The notes under the pieces are model-generated. The model had not been told where the DNA came from. It did not search any database and worked only from the letters and a program-made list of their open reading frames with translations. From assembly GCA_937923405.1 (NCBI GenBank), contig CALDUY010000005.1, positions 303,400 through 367,399 of the forward strand: a DNA stretch of 64,000 nt, written 5' to 3'. The translations under genes and the position numbers were made by a program. The stretch comes from an uncultured Gemmataceae bacterium (lineage in GTDB: Bacteria; Planctomycetota; Planctomycetia; Gemmatales; Gemmataceae). Below are positions 54,835-63,490 of the stretch, in pieces. How positions within the stretch are numbered: the stretch's first letter is position 1; the number at the start of each line of letters is the position of its first letter.

Positions 54835-56763
54835 ATGAGCAATGCAGGGACGAGAGGGAAGCAGTACACCGAAGCAGACATCGACGTGCTAGAGGGACTG
54901 GAGCCGGTCCGCAAACGGCCTTCGATGTACATCGGCGGAGTCGATAAGGCGGGCTTGCATCACCTGGTTTGGGAGATTGTCGATAATGCCGTCGACGAGT
55001 ATCTCAACGGGCACGCCGACACGATCACGGTCACACTGCACAAGAAAAACGACGCCATCACCATCAGCGACAATGGCCGTGGCATTCCCGTTGGCCTGCA
55101 TCCTAAGCACAAAAGGCCAACGCTGGAGCTGATCCTGACGACGCTGCACTCCGGCGGCAAGTTCGGCGAGGGCAACGGCTACGTCTACTCCGGCGGGTTG
55201 CACGGCGTCGGCTCATCGGTAGTCAATGCCTTGTCTCAAAAGCTCGTTGCCACCATCCGCCGCGATGGACAAGAATACGAACAGTCGTTCGCTCGAGGTA
55301 AGCCGACCTCGCCGTTGCGGACGCTTGGCCCAGTCCGGGGACGAGGCACGACGATCTACTTCGAGCCAGACCCGGAGATCTTCCGGACGACGCATTTGGA
55401 CGCCGAGCTAATCCGCGAGCGTTTAGCGGACATGTCATATATTCATAGTGGCTTAAAGATACTCTTCAAGGTCGAGGCCACCGGCGAGACGCACGACCTG
55501 ACGCATCCAGGCGGCATCCCCGAGTTTCTCACGCATCTGGTCAAGGCGACCAACAAACCAGAGGTCGCCCCACCGTTCACTCAGGGACGCAAGGACGGTG
55601 ATCGCTTGGAAATCGCTCTGCAATGGACCGAGTCCACCGACGAATCGATTCGCTCCTACGTCAATGGCATCCGCACCTCGGGAGGCGGCACGCACGAAGC
55701 CGGCTTCAAGGCCGGCATCGTTAAGGCGATCCGCAACTACATCGCTACGCACGATGTCAAGATCAAAGGCTTGGAGATCACTGCCGAGGACATCCGCGAG
55801 GGCATCGTCGGCATTCTCTCGGTCTTCGTGCGCGAGCCGATGTTTCAGGGACAGACGAAAGATCGGCTCAATAATCCTGAGCTGACCGCTGTCGTCGATA
55901 ACTTCGTCCGTTCGGGACTGGAAGCCTGGCTCAACACCAACCGCAGCGCTTCCGATGCGATCGTCGGTCGCATCGTCTTGGCCGCTCGGGCACGATTGGC
56001 CTCGCGTGAGGCTGTCTCGGAAGTCAAACGCAAGAGTGCCACGTCACGACGGCTAAACCTGCCGGGCAAGCTGGCGGACTGTAAATCGACGGCCCTGGAA
56101 GAGACTGAACTGTTCATCGTCGAAGGGGACAGCGCGGGCGGCTCGGCCAAGCAGGGCCGCAACAATCGCACCCAGGCGGTGTTGCCCCTGCGGGGCAAGA
56201 TCCTCAATGCCGAAGGGCTGCCCCTGAGCAAAGTCCTGACCAACGCCGAGCTGAACGACCTGGTCAGTGCCATCGGTACCGGCGCGGGCGAAAAATTCAA
56301 CATTAGCGGTCTGCGTTATGGTAAAATCATTCTCCTAATGGATGCCGACGCCGACGGCATGCACATCTCGACGCTGCTGTTGGCCTTCTTCTTCCGCCAC
56401 ATGCCGGAACTGATTCGACGGGGTCACGTTTACCTCGCCCAGCCGCCGTTGTATCGCATCGATGTCGGCAAGGAGACCTTCTGGGCACGGGATGATCGGC
56501 ACAAGGAAGAGATCCTCGCCGGCCTGCGGGCCAATGCCAAACCGGAAGTCTCTCGTTTCAAGGGACTTGGCGAAATGGATGCCAAGGTGTTGGCCGAGAC
56601 TACCCTCGATCCCCGCCACCGCATCCTACTGAAAGTCGAAATCGATTCGCTGGTGGACACGGACCGGACGTTTGTCGATCTGCTGGGCAAAGATGCCGGG
56701 CAACGCCAGCGATTCGTGATGGAGCGGGCCAGTGAAGTCGCCCTCGAGGATGTGGATGTATGA
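54835..56763 (+). CDS. gyrB: Type IIA DNA topoisomerase subunit B (GyrB/ParE-like)
   Basis: 642 residues with GAGGAA upstream. GHKL ATPase motifs: EIVDNAVDEYL, DNGRGIP, GLHGVGSSVVNALS. TOPRIM: EGDSAGGSAKQGRNN and DADADGMHI. The final part has RFKGLGEMDAKVLAETTLDP. Length is typical of GyrB/ParE. It pairs with the A subunit upstream; which of the two enzymes it is cannot be settled here. Confidence 0.9.
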   Translation: MSNAGTRGKQYTEADIDVLEGLEPVRKRPSMYIGGVDKAGLHHLVWEIVDNAVDEYLNGHADTITVTLHKKNDAITISDNGRGIPVGLHPKHKRPTLELILTTLHSGGKFGEGNGYVYSGGLHGVGSSVVNALSQKLVATIRRDGQEYEQSFARGKPTSPLRTLGPVRGRGTTIYFEPDPEIFRTTHLDAELIRERLADMSYIHSGLKILFKVEATGETHDLTHPGGIPEFLTHLVKATNKPEVAPPFTQGRKDGDRLEIALQWTESTDESIRSYVNGIRTSGGGTHEAGFKAGIVKAIRNYIATHDVKIKGLEITAEDIREGIVGILSVFVREPMFQGQTKDRLNNPELTAVVDNFVRSGLEAWLNTNRSASDAIVGRIVLAARARLASREAVSEVKRKSATSRRLNLPGKLADCKSTALEETELFIVEGDSAGGSAKQGRNNRTQAVLPLRGKILNAEGLPLSKVLTNAELNDLVSAIGTGAGEKFNISGLRYGKIILLMDADADGMHISTLLLAFFFRHMPELIRRGHVYLAQPPLYRIDVGKETFWARDDRHKEEILAGLRANAKPEVSRFKGLGEMDAKVLAETTLDPRHRILLKVEIDSLVDTDRTFVDLLGKDAGQRQRFVMERASEVALEDVDV

Positions 56764-56774
56764 GTTCAACGCTC

Positions 56775-57791
56775 TTAATACTCTGCTTTGACAAACTCGT
56801 AGCCGGCCACGCCAAGCATCGCCAGAGCAAACAACAGCGAGGCGATCAACGAGGCTTCCGGGTTCAGGCCGTCGGCCTCCTCGACGGTTTTGATCTCTTC
56901 GGCGAGAGGAAATTCGCGCTCGGAGTTCAGACTCTTGGCCAGCAGATAGCCCAGGTCGGCGGGCTTGGGCAACAGCCAGTAGGCTCCCTCCAGAGTGCGC
57001 GAATAGACGACGGCTTGATCGGGAGAGTCACGGCGTTGCCGCTCGACATGAGCCAAGGCGGAATGGCGGCCAAAGTTGATGCCCCAGCAGACCATCCAGA
57101 ACAACAACGAGCCGAAGACGCAGACGATGGTGCTGCGCGTCCAAACGGCCAGGAATGCCGAGAAACTGAAAAAGATGGCGAAGTGCAGTAGCATCAGCGG
57201 AATGCACCAGAGATACTCCGCTGACCAGATGCCGGAACGAATCCCCAGGGCAGCCCAGGTGGCAAACACGAAGATACTGGCCTGCAAGGCGACGAAGACC
57301 AGCACGCCGAGGTACTTGCCGGCTAGCAAGCTCCAGCGCGGAATCGGTTTGGCCAGCAAGACGGTGACGGCGGTCGGCTCGAAAAAGGTCGGCAAAAAGG
57401 CCGCTGTCCAGATCAAGGCCAGCAGTATGCCCAAGGTGTCGGCGACGCCAGCGGCGAGAACGAGTTGGAGCCACCGCACCGCATCTTCCCGGTAGCGCAC
57501 CTGAGGCACTTGAATTGTGCCGAAGAGCAACGTCATCGAGGCGTCGATCACATCGACTCCGGCGCGGCGGGCCTCGTCCTTCTTTTTGCCCTGCGGATCG
57601 GTAGGCGGCAACCGTTCAGCGGCATCTCCGGTCGGTTTTGTCGGCAATTCACTCACCGAGATCGACAGGCAAAACACCGTCGCGATCAGACTCACCAGAA
57701 GCATGATCCAGAAGATCCGCGAGGCTAACGACTGACGAATCGTGTCCCAGATCAACCAGCGAATGACCAGAATGGCGGCGGGGAGGTTCAT
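56775..57791 (-). CDS. ABC-2 type transporter permease
   Basis: 338 residues with six membrane helices: one N-terminal (IFWIMLLVSLIATVFCLSIS) after ILVIRWLIWDTIRQSL, four in the middle and one at the end. A large polar loop (residues 45-90) follows the first helix. Its ATG overlaps the stop of the ATPase gene (ATGA), so they form one exporter; the convergent topoisomerase gene ends 12 bases away. Confidence 0.85.
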   Translation of the reverse strand: MNLPAAILVIRWLIWDTIRQSLASRIFWIMLLVSLIATVFCLSISVSELPTKPTGDAAERLPPTDPQGKKKDEARRAGVDVIDASMTLLFGTIQVPQVRYREDAVRWLQLVLAAGVADTLGILLALIWTAAFLPTFFEPTAVTVLLAKPIPRWSLLAGKYLGVLVFVALQASIFVFATWAALGIRSGIWSAEYLWCIPLMLLHFAIFFSFSAFLAVWTRSTIVCVFGSLLFWMVCWGINFGRHSALAHVERQRRDSPDQAVVYSRTLEGAYWLLPKPADLGYLLAKSLNSEREFPLAEEIKTVEEADGLNPEASLIASLLFALAMLGVAGYEFVKAEY

Positions 57792-58531
57792 GCTTCATAG
57801 ATCTCGTGCAGGGCGTCTTCCAGGGAGCGTGTGTGCCCGTTCTTCTCGGTCAACTCCCTAGTCTTGCCCAAGAAGGCCAGCTTGCCGCGTTTCAGCACCG
57901 CAAGCCGATCACACAGTTGTTCAACCTCGGGCAGGACGTGCGAGACGAGCAAGACACTTCGCCCAGCTTGTCGTTGCTCGGCGACCACTTGCCGCAACAG
58001 TCGGCGACCGGCCAGGTCTAGCCCCTCAGTCGGTTCGTCCATAACCAACAGATCCGGCTCGTTCAACAATGCCTGAGCCATGCCCAGACGCTGCACCATG
58101 CCCTTGCTGTAGCCCCAGATGGGGTCGGTAGCGCGATCGGCTAGTCCGACCAAGTCGAGCAGCTCCTCGACGCGTGGGCCGAGACGTTCGTAGGGAATCA
58201 AGGTCATCGCTCCGTAGCACCAGAGCAACTCACGAGCGTTGAGATAGCGGGGGAAGGCATGGTTTTCGTGCATGTAGCCGATCCGGCCCAGGGTGGCTCG
58301 CACGGACACCGGCTGTCCCAGACGAAGGATGGTGCCTTTAGTAGGAGACGACAGGGACAACAGCAATTTGACCAACGTCGTCTTGCCCGCTCGATTCGGG
58401 CCAAGCAAGCCGAACACCTCGCCTTGCTCGATGGAGAAGCTGACGCCATCGACCGCACGCAGCGTTCGCGGTGGCAACCAAGAGAGGGTGTAGTCGCGTA
58501 CCACCTCGTGAAACTCGACGATCGCAGGCAT
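57788..58531 (-). CDS. ABC transporter ATP-binding protein
   Basis: 247 residues from ATG 58531 with AAGGA upstream. Walker A reads GPNRAGKTT, with Arg where most relatives have Gly, but GxxxxGK[ST] is kept. Signature YSKGMVQRLGMAQALL, Walker B LLVMDEPTEGLDL and the H-loop SHV follow. ABC-2 class partner of the permease; cargo unknown. Confidence 0.9.
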   Translation of the reverse strand: MPAIVEFHEVVRDYTLSWLPPRTLRAVDGVSFSIEQGEVFGLLGPNRAGKTTLVKLLLSLSSPTKGTILRLGQPVSVRATLGRIGYMHENHAFPRYLNARELLWCYGAMTLIPYERLGPRVEELLDLVGLADRATDPIWGYSKGMVQRLGMAQALLNEPDLLVMDEPTEGLDLAGRRLLRQVVAEQRQAGRSVLLVSHVLPEVEQLCDRLAVLKRGKLAFLGKTRELTEKNGHTRSLEDALHEIYEA

Positions 58532-58683
58532 GAAGGCTTGTCCTTGAGCCAAAGCACATGGTCTACTCTAAAAGGAGATAACTGACAAATCGCCAATCGA
58601 CAAGCGGTTGCCCTCGGAGCGATGGCGCTGCATAATCAGAGCCATCGGCTCGTTCGCTCTGCTCTCCCACCTTCGAGGCACCT

Positions 58684-59919
58684 ATGCGCTGGACCATCTT
58701 CCTGATTGCCTGTACCCTGCCCCTGGTTGCCCTACTCTCTCCTCCTCCCGCGGCTCAACCGTTGAAACGGTCGACCGACGTCACCTGGAAAAAGACTGTT
58801 CTCGATCGAGCGTTTCGCTCTGAGGGCGTGACCGCTGCCGACGTCAACAACGACGGCAAAATCGACATTATTAACGGCGAGGTCTGGTATGAAGCCCCGG
58901 ACTGGAAGATGCACGAGATTCGTCCCTCCAAAGACTGGACCCGTGGGGAACAGAACGTCTACAGCGAGAGCTTCGCTTGCTGGTGCGATGACATTAATAA
59001 CGACGGCTACCCGGATCTGATCGTCATTGGCTTCCCCGGCGCGCCGTGCCACTGGTTCGAGAATCCCAAAGGAGGAACTGGCCACTGGAAGCGGCACGAA
59101 ATCTGGCATTCGGCCTGTAACGAGACGCCGCAATACTTCGATCTGCTCGGCACCGGCAAGCGGGTTCTCATCATGGCTTGGCAGCCCAAGGGCGAGACTA
59201 ACATGGGACAGATGGCGTACTTCACGCCGGGGGAGGATCCGACCAAACCGTGGATCATGCACCCCATCAGCGAGCCAAGCACCAAGGGTAACGAAATTCC
59301 CGGTACGCAGCGCTTCTCGCATGGACTGGGGGTTGGCGACGTCAACGGAGATGGTCGACTCGATGTCATCTGCACGGGCGGTTGGTGGGAACAGCCGGCC
59401 AAGCCGGACGGAGTGACGCCGTGGAAGTTTCATCGGGCCAACCTCGGCGAGCCAGCCGCCGACATGTTCGCCTATGACATCACCGGTGACGGTAAGGCCG
59501 ACATTCTCGCCTCGTCGGCGCATCGCTTCGGCATCTGGGCGTTCGAGCAGCGCGGAGGGAAGGACGGGGCCTCGCCTAGCTTTATCCGCAGAGATCTGTT
59601 CCGCGAGCTGGTTTCAGAAACGCACGCCATGCACTGCGTGGACATCAACGGCGACGGACTGAAGGACCTGGTCACCGGCAAGCGCTACTGGTCGCACGGT
59701 CGGGCCGAACCCGGTGCGGACTGGCCGGCCATGCTCTACTGGTTCGAGGCCAGCAAACGTAAAGACGGCCAGATCACCTTCACGCCGCGCATCATCGACA
59801 GCGATTCTGGCGTCGGTACGCAGTTCGCCGTGGTGGACGTGAACAAGGACGGCCTGCTCGACGTGGTAGTGTCCAACAAGAAGGGCACCTTCCTCTTTGA
59901 GCAAGGACGAGCCAAGTGA
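58684..59919 (+). CDS. Secreted VCBS/FG-GAP repeat protein
   Basis: 411 residues. Signal peptide to about PPAAQ. At least six calcium-loop repeats are spread along it: DVNNDGKIDI, DINNDGYPDL, DVNGDGRLDV, DITGDGKADI, DINGDGLKDL and DVNKDGLLDV. They indicate a beta-propeller. Probably exported and Ca-binding; function unknown. Confidence 0.9.
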   Translation: MRWTIFLIACTLPLVALLSPPPAAQPLKRSTDVTWKKTVLDRAFRSEGVTAADVNNDGKIDIINGEVWYEAPDWKMHEIRPSKDWTRGEQNVYSESFACWCDDINNDGYPDLIVIGFPGAPCHWFENPKGGTGHWKRHEIWHSACNETPQYFDLLGTGKRVLIMAWQPKGETNMGQMAYFTPGEDPTKPWIMHPISEPSTKGNEIPGTQRFSHGLGVGDVNGDGRLDVICTGGWWEQPAKPDGVTPWKFHRANLGEPAADMFAYDITGDGKADILASSAHRFGIWAFEQRGGKDGASPSFIRRDLFRELVSETHAMHCVDINGDGLKDLVTGKRYWSHGRAEPGADWPAMLYWFEASKRKDGQITFTPRIIDSDSGVGTQFAVVDVNKDGLLDVVVSNKKGTFLFEQGRAK

Positions 59920-59928
59920 CGGCGAGAC

Positions 59929-60513
59929 TCACATCTTGGGTCGACCGACGCCCAGCGCGTCGGCGACTCGATTGATGTAGTTGAACCAGGCGGCGATGAT
60001 GGTGATCTGCAAGATGGCTCGGTCGTCGAACCCCACGGCGCGGAGGCGGTCGAGGTCGCTAGGCTGTATCTTGTAGGCATGGTGCGTTAGCTTGACCGTA
60101 AAGTCGAGCATGGCCCGATCGGCCTCGTTGAGGTCGGCTTCGCGGTAATCCCGCCGCAACGCGGCAGTGAGTTCGTCATCGAGAGAAACTCGACGAAGAA
60201 ACTCCAAGTGGCTCTCCGTTCAGTAAAAGCACTGATTGTGAGCCGATACCACGGAGGCGATCATCTCCTGTTGGCGTCGCGTCAGTCCCAGTTCGGGCTT
60301 GAGCACGACTGCCAACCCAGCCATGATGTGGAACATCGCTTCAGGGATGAGACTGTGAGCGGCGACAATGCTATCGCTTGTCCCATCGGGGTTGACCAGC
60401 GACGGCACCGGTTCCCCATTGTATTCTGGCGGATACATTTGCCGCAGCTGGCCATAAATGGAAGCGAGTTTCTCGTCGGCCAACTCGGGAGGAATCATTC
60501 GGATCCAGGTCAT
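59929..60513 (-). CDS. AhpD-like peroxidase-related protein, candidate selenoprotein with in-frame UGA
   Basis: 194 residues if TGA (60222-60220) is read as Sec98. ATG 60513 has GGAG 9 bases upstream. The frame continues without another stop. The motif is C95-F-Y-U98-T-E-S-H102, with E83 12 residues before C95 and His 4 after U98, the Glu/CxxC/His spacing of AhpD as I recall it. The second half ([27 protein letters not shown]) is the normal family C-terminus. A bSECIS-like hairpin follows the TGA. AhpD-type proteins are thiol peroxidases or disulfide reductases. Alternatives are a nonsense mutation or sequencing error. Without readthrough the halves would be 60220-60513 and 59929-60207. Confidence 0.75.
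60181..60219 (-). promoter_or_regulatory. Candidate bacterial SECIS hairpin after the UGA
   Basis: Counting from the base after TGA on the minus strand: GAGAG (4-8) pairs with CTCTC (35-39), ACTTG (11-15) pairs with CGAGT (28-32), a 2x2 internal loop lies between, and the 12-base apical loop (16-27) begins with G. Distance, stem and loop size fit the bacterial SECIS rules as I remember them (loop G within the first two bases, 16-37 bases from UGA). Confidence 0.55.
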
Positions 60514-60593
60514 GCCCAAGTCTCCGCTGGGAGGTCCACTAACTGCGCGATATTGTACTCACCTGATCAATGAGTTACCGCGAGAACAGCACT

Positions 60594-60806
60594 ATGATTT
60601 CCTCTGAATTATTGGAACGCCTGCGTTGTCCGTTGGATCCGAAGAACGCTCGGCTGGAACTCGCCGCCTCCGGCGACGCGCTGATCTGTCAACCGTGTCG
60701 ACTAGTCTTTCCTATGCGAGAAGGTATCGCCTGCCTGTTGCCGGAAGAAGCTCGCCTGCCGGAAGGATGTGCCTCGCTGGACGAGTTGCCGTGCCGCAAG
60801 CGTTAA
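60594..60806 (+). CDS. Trm112-like small zinc-ribbon protein
   Basis: 70 residues from ATG 60594; ATG 60570 is an alternative in-frame start, neither with a strong ribosome site. LLERLRCPLD near the N-terminus, LICQPCRLVFPMREGIACLL in the middle and the charged end are the UPF0434/Trm112 pattern. In eukaryotes Trm112 activates methyltransferases; the bacterial role is unclear. Confidence 0.75.
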   Translation: MISSELLERLRCPLDPKNARLELAASGDALICQPCRLVFPMREGIACLLPEEARLPEGCASLDELPCRKR

Positions 60807-60878
60807 AAACGACATTGAGGACAGGTTATTTCTGTAACTCTGTCCTCGATGCCAATAAGCTGGTGGAGTGATGACACC

Positions 60879-61499
60879 TTACTCGGGCAACGGCGGCAGC
60901 GCCGAGCTGCTTCCACTCAACGGAGGCAAGACTTCGCCCGACGTCGCTGGGAGCGGCGGCAGATCATTCGCCGTTCCTGGCAAAGGAGGCATAGCGTCTC
61001 CAGCTGGCTGAGACGTCGTGTTGCGAGGCACCACGGGCACCGGAGGAATGCGTCGTGTCTCACTGGCTTGATGCGAGACCGGGGTAGCTCCGAGACCATC
61101 GTCGATACCGGTTTTCGGCAAGTCAGCATGCAACGGTCCCTGCTGAGGTGTCGGCGCGGAGAGGCTCTGCTGCGTCGTCGGACTCTGCGTCGGCGCGACG
61201 GCACTGGTGATCGGCGTAGTAGTGCCGTTGACCGGTTGCACCAATTGTGAATTCGTCGAACCGCTGAAGGTAGCGTTGTTGTTCGGCGTCACCGGGCGAG
61301 CATCGCCGACCATAGGCGGCGTCATGGGCGTCATAGGCGTCATCGGCGAGCCATACGACGGATTGGTTCCTGGAGAAGCCGTCGTGGTGGGCGATCCACA
61401 GCTTCCATTACGACATTGCTGGCAACATTTGCCACAGCCGGTGAGCGCGATCCCTGCCCACACCAAGCCGATGAATGCAACCACGGGCTTCTTGCCCAT
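60879..61499 (-). CDS. Pro/Thr-rich lipoprotein
   Basis: 206 residues. Signal peptide ending in the lipobox ALTGC, followed by a Cys cluster (CGKCCQQCRNGSCG), a low-complexity Thr/Pro/Met part and a C-terminus with repeated PPLP motifs. The gene upstream (61700) has a similar build, so they may act together. No family recognised. Confidence 0.75.
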   Translation of the reverse strand: MGKKPVVAFIGLVWAGIALTGCGKCCQQCRNGSCGSPTTTASPGTNPSYGSPMTPMTPMTPPMVGDARPVTPNNNATFSGSTNSQLVQPVNGTTTPITSAVAPTQSPTTQQSLSAPTPQQGPLHADLPKTGIDDGLGATPVSHQASETRRIPPVPVVPRNTTSQPAGDAMPPLPGTANDLPPLPATSGEVLPPLSGSSSALPPLPE

Positions 61500-61699
61500 A
61501 GGAGTCCCTTTCCCCGAAAAGTAGAACCAACAGGCCGCACCCTACCCCTGTGCGGTCTCTGTCGATGGGTGATGTACCCGCTGAGCCGGTCGTCCCCTGT
61601 CCTCAACCGGTTGGGGCGGTCTTCTAGTCGTGCCCTCTAGGAAAGTCAAGGCCGACTCTTCCGGCTCTCAGCGGGGCAAGTCCCGTGAGTTGAACCTCC

Positions 61700-62002
61700 C
61701 TACTGAGGCGGCGGCAACGGTTGAACTCCGCCCATGCCGCCTGGCACGTTCGGCGGAAGTCCCGGTACTGGGGGCGGCGCGCCCGGCTCAGGCATGTTGG
61801 CCGCTGTGCGCATTTGCGAAGCCAATTCACGCTCCAGCGGGAACGGCGGCGACGGCGGCAGATATTGCGGCGGATGTTCCAGATAGCGAGGTGAAGGCAG
61901 GGTCTGCCCCGTCGACGGCACCCAGGTCTGACATCCCGACAATGTCGCCAATATCAGCCCCAATCCGGCCAGGGTTCGACCCGGCCAGCGCAGGTGGATC
62001 AT
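61700..62002 (-). CDS. Pro-rich lipoprotein
   Basis: 100 residues with AGGAG 9 bases upstream. Lipobox ATLSGC at residue 24, then a Pro-rich mature part (PPQYLPPSPPFPLE, PPPVPGLPPNVPGG). Same strand and build as the gene at 60879, about 200 bases upstream of it. No family recognised. Confidence 0.7.
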   Translation of the reverse strand: MIHLRWPGRTLAGLGLILATLSGCQTWVPSTGQTLPSPRYLEHPPQYLPPSPPFPLERELASQMRTAANMPEPGAPPPVPGLPPNVPGGMGGVQPLPPPQ

Positions 62003-62300
62003 GGCAGTGGTCTCCTGTTTGACACAGGCTCATCCGTGAGCCGGTCAGCCTCTGACCGTCACCGATGCCGGCGCTGGCGGAAGTCCCCCCTCCCGTGGCC
62101 CAGCTCCTGGGCAGATTCGGCGCAAGTGCGCGCCGACCTACCTATTCCATTCGATCGTCGTTCCTGTAGGCAAAATTTACTGGATTTGTTCGGCAGATCC
62201 GTCAGGATAGTAGTCTCAGGCGCGTGGTTTTGCTCAAGCAGAGCCGCGCGACATCGTGGCAGGGTCGCCGCGATGAAGATTCCTCGTATGGAGATTCAGC

Positions 62301-63044
62301 GTGACTGCACTGATCGCGCGGACTCGGAAGCAAGTGCTTGCTCCCCTTCTCTGCTGGCAACACCCGATCCAGCCATTACCATTGCACACCGTCCGAATTC
62401 CGCCTCGCTCTAGCCTGCGTAAGTTCGGCCTGGAAGCTCCGCCCTGGCTGAACACCGGCGACGTCGGCCAACCGTTCGACTTCTGTCATCACGTTCGCCG
62501 ACTTTGTGAGGACATCACCCAACGCTGTGAGGAGTTGAGCCACATCGACGTTCGCAAGCTCCTGATCGGCATCACCCAGGCTCGCAGCGGGGTGCGACAC
62601 GGCCTGCAAGCACGGGTCACCCCCTTGCGATTCCGCCACGGCCTGACGACACGCAGACGAGACGGCGTGTTGTATCAGGTTCAGCGCTATTTCGTTGATG
62701 GCCGCGAGATGCTCTATCTGGTCACGTTTTGTCTGCCGCGTTTCCTCGATCAATCCTTCGACGATAAATTCATCACGCTGTTTCACGAGCTATACCACAT
62801 CAGCCCGGCGTTCGAGGGTGACCTACGCCGACTCGACGGTCGATGCATGCTACATTCCCGCAGTCAGCGAGCCTATGATGCCCAAATGGCACGGCTGGCT
62901 CGCGGCTATCTCACCTCGGGAGCAGACCCGACCTTGCATGCCTTTCTGCGGCTCGACTTCGCCCAACTGGCCCATCGCCACGGCAGCGTCGTCGGCGTCA
63001 CAGTACCTCGACCGCGGCTGCTACCGATTCTTGAAGAGGATTGA
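62301..63044 (+). CDS. Putative metallopeptidase (HExxH)
   Basis: 247 residues from GTG 62301, with GGAG 8 bases upstream. The zinc motif HELYH occurs in FITLFHELYHISPAFEGDLR, with an additional Asp/Arg-rich part after it. No signal peptide. It resembles the putative metallopeptidase families of unknown substrate (inference). The next gene starts 5 bases after its stop. Confidence 0.75.
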   Translation: MTALIARTRKQVLAPLLCWQHPIQPLPLHTVRIPPRSSLRKFGLEAPPWLNTGDVGQPFDFCHHVRRLCEDITQRCEELSHIDVRKLLIGITQARSGVRHGLQARVTPLRFRHGLTTRRRDGVLYQVQRYFVDGREMLYLVTFCLPRFLDQSFDDKFITLFHELYHISPAFEGDLRRLDGRCMLHSRSQRAYDAQMARLARGYLTSGADPTLHAFLRLDFAQLAHRHGSVVGVTVPRPRLLPILEED

Positions 63045-63048
63045 TCCG

Positions 63049-63480
63049 ATGTCCGATGCTTGCGAAATGCCCCTGTCCAACGCCACCTCCGAAGAGATAC
63101 GCGCTATCTTGACTGAAGCGAAAACCATCGCCGTCGTCGGTTTATCCGACAAACCGGATCGCGATAGTTACCGTGTCGCTGAGTATCTGCAACGAGCTGG
63201 TTATCGTATCATCCCGGTGAATCCCGCGATCCGTGAGGTACTCGGCGAGAAAGCCTACGCCAGTCTGCGCGACGTGCCAGAAAAGATCGACGTCGTCGAC
63301 ATCTTCCGTCGCCCCGACGCCGTGCCGCCCATCGTCGCCGACGCCATTGCCATCGGGGCCAAGGTGGTGTGGATGCAGGATGGCATCGTCCACAACCAGG
63401 CCGCCGACGCTGCTCGTGCTGCCGGCTTGCAGGTAGTCATGAGCAAGTGCATACTCCGCGAACACCTGCGGCTGAGGTGA
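63049..63480 (+). CDS. CoA-binding domain protein (YccU-like)
   Basis: 143 residues from ATG 63049, with AGAGGA upstream. Rossmann-like CoA-binding domain: [53 protein letters not shown] and [11 protein letters not shown]. Small stand-alone members bind CoA; the role is unknown. It lies between the metallopeptidase and the dehydratase. Confidence 0.88.
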   Translation: MSDACEMPLSNATSEEIRAILTEAKTIAVVGLSDKPDRDSYRVAEYLQRAGYRIIPVNPAIREVLGEKAYASLRDVPEKIDVVDIFRRPDAVPPIVADAIAIGAKVVWMQDGIVHNQAADAARAAGLQVVMSKCILREHLRLR

Positions 63481-63490
63481 ACGATTGGCC

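Noticed and set aside
59929..60207. Separate small gene starting at TTG 60207
   Set aside because: The start lacks a ribosome binding site and begins in the middle of the AhpD fold; readthrough of the TGA explains both halves better.
61533..61557. GC-rich hairpin between the two lipoprotein genes
   Set aside because: The stem is short and there is no T-run; not strong enough to call a terminator.
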